A stretch of DNA of 8,450 nucleotides from Cyanobacteria bacterium OH_CBB_238. Its GTDB lineage: Bacteria > Cyanobacteriota > Vampirovibrionia > Gastranaerophilales > Gastranaerophilaceae. Position numbers and translations under genes: made by a program. The stretch's first letter is position 1, and each line of letters starts with the position of its first letter. The DNA is taken from positions 1-8,450 of the forward strand of contig JAEYQN010000064.1 in assembly GCA_023409995.1 (NCBI GenBank), in the 5' to 3' direction. The notes under the pieces are model-generated. The model did no database searches. It was not told the origin of the DNA and was given only the letters and a program-made list of their open reading frames with translations. Of the stretch, positions 5,341-8,450 are shown in pieces.

Positions 5341-7671
5341 ATGACCCCAAAAACATTTATTGAAACTTTAATAGGCGATAAAAGAATTTCAACTCAAGAA
5401 CTTCTTCAAACAATTTATGAAAAAATGGAAGAAGGTTGTTATGAGTTTCAAATAAATGCTTCGGGACAACATGATATAGGAGGGCCACTTTGGTCCAAAA
5501 ATGGAGAACAAATAACATTTAAAGTTAAAAATCCAGGACAAAGAGTCGGCTCTATGGCAATGCCTGGAACAAAAATAATAGTTGAAGGTTCAGCACCTGC
5601 TGATGTTGGATGGTTAAATGCAGGAGCAGAAATAACAGTAAAGGGTGATGGAGGAGATACCACAGCTCATTGTGCTGCTAGTGGAAAAATATTTATCGGC
5701 GGAAGAGTTGGGACACGCTCTGGCGCATTAATGAAATATGACCCAAAATATAGTGCGCCTGAGTTTTGGGTATTAAAAAACACTGGCTCGTTTAGTTTTG
5801 AATTTATGAGTGGCGGCACAGCAATAATTTGCGGAGTTGGGTGTGAAGAATTTGATTCAATATTGGGCTCAAGGTCTTGTATTGGAATGGTTGGAGGAAC
5901 AGTGTATTTAAGAGGTCCTGTAAAGGATATCTCTCAAGATGTATTTATTATTGATTTGGATGAAAAAGACAAATCCTTTCTAAAAGAAGGTTTGAAAATA
6001 TTCTTAAAAAATATTGAAAAAGAAAACATTTATGAAACATTAACAAAATGGGTAGAGTGGAAAAAAATAATTCCAAAAACCTACGAACAAATAGAACCTC
6101 ATTCTTTGATTTCAATAAAAGATTTTAGAGAAAAATTATGGATAAAAGGTGGAATATTTGACGATGTAATAAATGATGATTTTAAAGTCTCCTCACTTGT
6201 TGCTAAAGGCGAGGGAAGATTAAGAACCCCAAGTTGGAATAATTATAGCGAGCTAGCTCCTTGTGAAAGCAATTGTCCCTTGGGAATTCCCACCCAACAA
6301 AGAATTAACCTTATAAAAGAGAACAAGCTAGAAGAAGCTCTTCAACTTATTTTAGACTATACTCCATTTCCAGCATCTGTATGTGGAAATGTCTGTCCAA
6401 ATTTATGTATGGAAGAATGCAACAGAGGCTTGGTAGATGAAAGAATAAAAGTAGCTGAATTAGGTATTCTTTCTAAAGACACTCAAATCGCAACGCCAAT
6501 TCCAACAAAAAAAGAAAAAATAGCAATTATTGGTTCAGGCTGTGCCGGCTTGTCTTGCGCATGGCATCTCATTAAAGAAGGATTTAAGGTAACGATTTTT
6601 GAAGAAGACAATAAAATTGGCGGCAAGTTATCTCAAGTAATTCCGGACGAAAGATTAAATCAAGAAGTTTTAAACATTGAATTAGAAAGAATTAAAAAGT
6701 GTGGAGTTGAGATAAAAACAAACCACAAAGTTAATAAAGAACTTTTCGAAACCATAAGAAATAAATTTGACGCCACAGTTATAGCAATCGGCGCACATAA
6801 TCCAGTTGTAATTCCATTTGATGGACACGAGCATCTTGTTAAAGGTCTTGATTTCCTAAAAAAAATAAATAATGGAGAAAGTATAACAATAGGTGAAAAA
6901 ATTATAGTCATTGGAGCAGGCAATGCCGGCATGGACGTTGTAATTGGTGCTTATAAAATGGGAGCAAAAGAAGTCAGCGTAATTGACATTCAAAAACCAG
7001 CTGCTTTTGAAAAAGAAATCGAACATGCAAAAAGCCTTGGTGCAAAAATCCTTTGGCCATGTCATACAGAAAAAATAACACCAAAAGGTATACTTCTTAA
7101 AGATGGAAGCTTTTTAGAAGCTGATTCAATAATAATTTCTGTCGGGGATAAGCCTATTTTAGAGTTTCTTGATAATAAGTTTATTGATGAAAGAGGCCTT
7201 GTTCGAATAAATCAATTTTTACAATCAACCGAAGATAAACATATATTTATAGCTGGTGATGCAATCAAGCAAGGTCTTTTCGTTAACGCATTATCTGATG
7301 GACACAAAATTGCTAAAAACATAAACAACTTGTTAAATAATAACCCCCTTGATGAATTTAAAAAAGCTCCAATGATTCCAAGAGATAAGATCAAGACTGA
7401 ATTTTACGAAGGTTACCCTACAACAAGTGTTTCAAAAGCCAGAGCTGAAGAAGAAAAGAACAGATGTTTAAGTTGTGGATACTGTAGGGATTGTGAATTC
7501 TGCCTAAATGCCTGCCCCGAAAAAGCTATTGAACGAATTGTCGATGAGAACAACGGTTTCAAATATATATCCAACCCCGAAAGATGTATTGGATGTGGAA
7601 TATGCGCAGGAGTCTGCCCTTGTGGAATATGGACAATGGAAGATAATTTTCAAAACCAACTTGAAATTTAG
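5341..7671 (+). CDS. gltD: Fusion of glutamate synthase GXGXG domain with GltD-like FAD/NAD(P)H oxidoreductase and C-terminal ferredoxin
   Basis: 776 residues in one open frame. Residues 1 to ~240 are the GXGXG beta-helix domain normally at the C terminus of GltB (GSMAMPGTKIIVEGSAP, then GDGGDTTAH and IGGRVGTRSGALMKYD). Residues ~300-365 are the Fe-S domain of GltD: C308-x3-C312-P and VCGNVCPNLCMEEC with Cys 348, 352, 356, 360. The first CxxC pair usual in GltD is missing. Residues ~390-690 are a two-dinucleotide-binding flavoprotein: GSGCAG (398-403) for FAD, GAGNAG (525-530) for the pyridine nucleotide, and FIAGDA near the end for the FAD. Residues 709-761 are a ferredoxin domain with Cys 709, 712, 715, 718, 721, 725 and then 749, 752, 755, 759, 761, more Cys than two clusters need. 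It would pass electrons from NAD(P)H (or ferredoxin) to the FMN subunit. AGG (5330-5332) is a weak ribosome site 8 bases upstream, and coupling to the previous gene is likely. Domain calls are secure; electron donor and complex make-up are inference. Confidence 0.9.
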   Translation: MTPKTFIETLIGDKRISTQELLQTIYEKMEEGCYEFQINASGQHDIGGPLWSKNGEQITFKVKNPGQRVGSMAMPGTKIIVEGSAPADVGWLNAGAEITVKGDGGDTTAHCAASGKIFIGGRVGTRSGALMKYDPKYSAPEFWVLKNTGSFSFEFMSGGTAIICGVGCEEFDSILGSRSCIGMVGGTVYLRGPVKDISQDVFIIDLDEKDKSFLKEGLKIFLKNIEKENIYETLTKWVEWKKIIPKTYEQIEPHSLISIKDFREKLWIKGGIFDDVINDDFKVSSLVAKGEGRLRTPSWNNYSELAPCESNCPLGIPTQQRINLIKENKLEEALQLILDYTPFPASVCGNVCPNLCMEECNRGLVDERIKVAELGILSKDTQIATPIPTKKEKIAIIGSGCAGLSCAWHLIKEGFKVTIFEEDNKIGGKLSQVIPDERLNQEVLNIELERIKKCGVEIKTNHKVNKELFETIRNKFDATVIAIGAHNPVVIPFDGHEHLVKGLDFLKKINNGESITIGEKIIVIGAGNAGMDVVIGAYKMGAKEVSVIDIQKPAAFEKEIEHAKSLGAKILWPCHTEKITPKGILLKDGSFLEADSIIISVGDKPILEFLDNKFIDERGLVRINQFLQSTEDKHIFIAGDAIKQGLFVNALSDGHKIAKNINNLLNNNPLDEFKKAPMIPRDKIKTEFYEGYPTTSVSKARAEEEKNRCLSCGYCRDCEFCLNACPEKAIERIVDENNGFKYISNPERCIGCGICAGVCPCGIWTMEDNFQNQLEI

Positions 7672-7737
7672 CTATTACACTATTCTTGTAATTCAAAAGT
7701 AGAAAAATTAAGAAAAGGCAGATATTTTTTCCACTCT

Positions 7738-7845
7738 TTATCTCCCATTTTTATGATCACGAGGAATTAAGTTAAATAATTCTTTAGGTATTTTTACTAC
7801 AGTTTTTGACTGGAAAGGAGAAAAAGACAGCTTAACTTGAAGCAA
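7738..7845 (-). other. Doubtful 35-codon minus-strand ORF or gene remnant
   Basis: Reading leftwards from a TTG at 7845-7843 gives 35 codons, ending in TAA at 7740-7738. The C-terminal part reads KTVVKIPKELFNLIPRDHKN, which looks like ordinary protein sequence and not low-complexity AT noise. There is no ATG and I see no clear ribosome site. The same frame is closed by a stop about 10 codons further upstream. It might be the tail of a decayed gene or chance. I do not recognise it. Confidence 0.15.
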
Positions 7846-7898
7846 GTTACTAAAATATACAAAATTGCTTTACAAATATCAATAAAATTGTATTTTTA

Positions 7899-7939
7899 TG
7901 ATATTATTTGCAAATAATAAGAAATAAGTGAAATAAGGA
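7899..7939 (+). promoter_or_regulatory. Possible extended -10 promoter and ribosome site of efp
   Basis: TGATATTAT (7899-7907) fits an extended -10 (TGn followed by TATTAT, 5 of 6). No good -35 is present at 17 bases, which extended -10 promoters tolerate. Transcription would begin near 7914, and AAGGA (7935-7939) lies 7 bases before the efp ATG. Confidence 0.45.
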
Positions 7940-7946
7940 TAACTCA

Positions 7947-8450
7947 ATGATTTCAGTAAACGATTTAAGGACGGGACTAACTATCGAAATTGACGGAAAC
8001 CTATGGTCTGTTGTCGAATTTTTACACGTAAAACCAGGAAAAGGTGCAGCGTTTGTAAGAACAAAACTAAAAAATGCTGAAACCGGAAACGTAATTGAAA
8101 AAACATTCAGAGCTGGTGAAAAAGTGGCAAAAGCAACTCTTGACAGAAGAGATATGCAATTCCTATACAAAGAAGCATCTGACTATGTAATGATGGACTT
8201 AGAATCGTACGAACAACTAAATATAACCGAAGCTCAAATCGGAGATGGAGTTAAATATCTAAAAGAGAATATGAATATATCTGTCCTTATGCATGAATCA
8301 AAAATTATAGGGATAGACGTACCAAATCACGTAGAACTAGAAGTTGTTGATACACCTCCGGCAGAAAAAGGAAACACATCTCAAGGGGGAACAAAGCCGG
8401 CCAAATTAGAGACGGGTGCTGTTGTTAACGTTCCTTTCTTTGTTGTTAAT
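7947..8450 (+). CDS. efp: Elongation factor P (cut by the window end)
   Basis: 168 codons are present without a stop; full EF-P is about 185-188 residues, so some 17-20 residues lie outside. EF-P binds between the ribosomal P and E sites and relieves stalling at consecutive prolines. The N-terminal KOW-like domain has the loop [10 protein letters not shown] (27-36) with Lys32, the position modified in many bacteria; the modifying enzyme is not in the window. The two OB-fold domains follow, with [12 protein letters not shown] and [16 protein letters not shown] as recognisable blocks. The ATG has AAGGA 7 bases upstream. The N-terminal half ([19 protein letters not shown], then TFRAGE) is close to cyanobacterial EF-P, the basis for the proposed host affiliation. 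The identity of the gene is certain. Confidence 0.97.
   Translation, partial: MISVNDLRTGLTIEIDGNLWSVVEFLHVKPGKGAAFVRTKLKNAETGNVIEKTFRAGEKVAKATLDRRDMQFLYKEASDYVMMDLESYEQLNITEAQIGDGVKYLKENMNISVLMHESKIIGIDVPNHVELEVVDTPPAEKGNTSQGGTKPAKLETGAVVNVPFFVVN

Larger units (their letters stand above)
7672..7946. other. 275-bp intergenic region between gltD-like gene and efp
   Basis: No clear rho-independent terminator follows the gltD-like gene. The best candidate is GAATTA/TAATTC (7764-7769 with 7777-7782, loop of 7), followed only by TTT and a later T5. The right end carries a possible efp promoter and a good ribosome binding site. On the minus strand, 7845 to 7738 can be read as 35 codons with ordinary-looking composition but without an ATG. 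Otherwise the DNA is AT-rich and featureless. Confidence 0.5.

Noticed and set aside
7674..7692. ATTAC/GTAAT inverted repeat after the gltD-like gene as a terminator
   Set aside because: A 5-bp AT-rich stem with a 9-base loop and no following T run.
7508..7702. 64-codon + strand ORF overlapping the end of the gltD-like gene
   Set aside because: It is a frame-shifted reading of the ferredoxin domain, with no separate start signal.
1..8450. tRNA, rRNA, CRISPR array, insertion sequence, prophage or attachment site
   Set aside because: No cloverleaf-like segment, no regularly spaced direct repeats, no transposase or integrase motif and no long terminal inverted repeats were seen on either strand.

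Overview
The window reads as a piece of an AT-rich (roughly one-third GC by eye), Gram-negative-type anaerobe, with every convincing gene on the + strand. The truncated elongation factor P at the right edge looks most like cyanobacterial EF-P (for example the [17 protein letters not shown] block) with some clostridial-like stretches. Together with a ferredoxin-rich split glutamate synthase and an MpaA-like cytoplasmic peptidase, this suggests a non-photosynthetic relative of Cyanobacteria (Melainabacteria/Vampirovibrionia, Gastranaerophilales-like). That is an inference from memory of the families, held at moderate to low confidence; a Clostridia-like host is the main alternative.

Region 1 (about 1-1403) is the most unusual part. 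After a terminator left by an upstream transcript come two small exported cysteine-rich proteins (312-638 and 785-1051), each a separate transcription unit closed by a strong hairpin terminator. Both have a Sec signal peptide, exactly 16 cysteines, and the same plan: a large Cys cluster, a Cys-free basic linker containing Phe-His, and a small C-terminal Cys cluster. The second is metallothionein-like. Its near-consensus promoter is overlapped by a 25-bp imperfect inverted repeat of CsoR-operator type. The gene right after it (1131-1403) encodes a CsoR/FrmR/RcnR-family repressor with the Cys-x24-His-x3-Cys spacing of copper sensors. The simplest reading is a small copper-responsive module in which CsoR controls an exported metallothionein instead of the usual CopA ATPase or CopZ chaperone, neither of which is in the window.

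Region 2 (1439-2510) holds a YjbQ/UPF0047 gene and a murein-tripeptide-amidase-like M14 carboxypeptidase gene. Their reading frames are one base apart, so they are probably translated together. They may be read through from csoR.

Region 3 (2536-7671) is a three-gene operon with its own promoter, encoding an unusual glutamate synthase. The glutaminase (class II amidotransferase) domain is a separate protein. The FMN synthase domain carries an N-terminal two-cluster ferredoxin. The GXGXG domain has left the large subunit and is fused to a GltD-like flavin/pyridine-nucleotide subunit that ends in another Cys-rich ferredoxin domain. Together they would make glutamate from glutamine and 2-oxoglutarate using electrons passed along many Fe-S clusters.

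Region 4 (7672-7946) is a 275-bp gap with a possible extended -10 promoter for efp and a doubtful remnant ORF on the other strand. The window ends inside efp (7947 onward).
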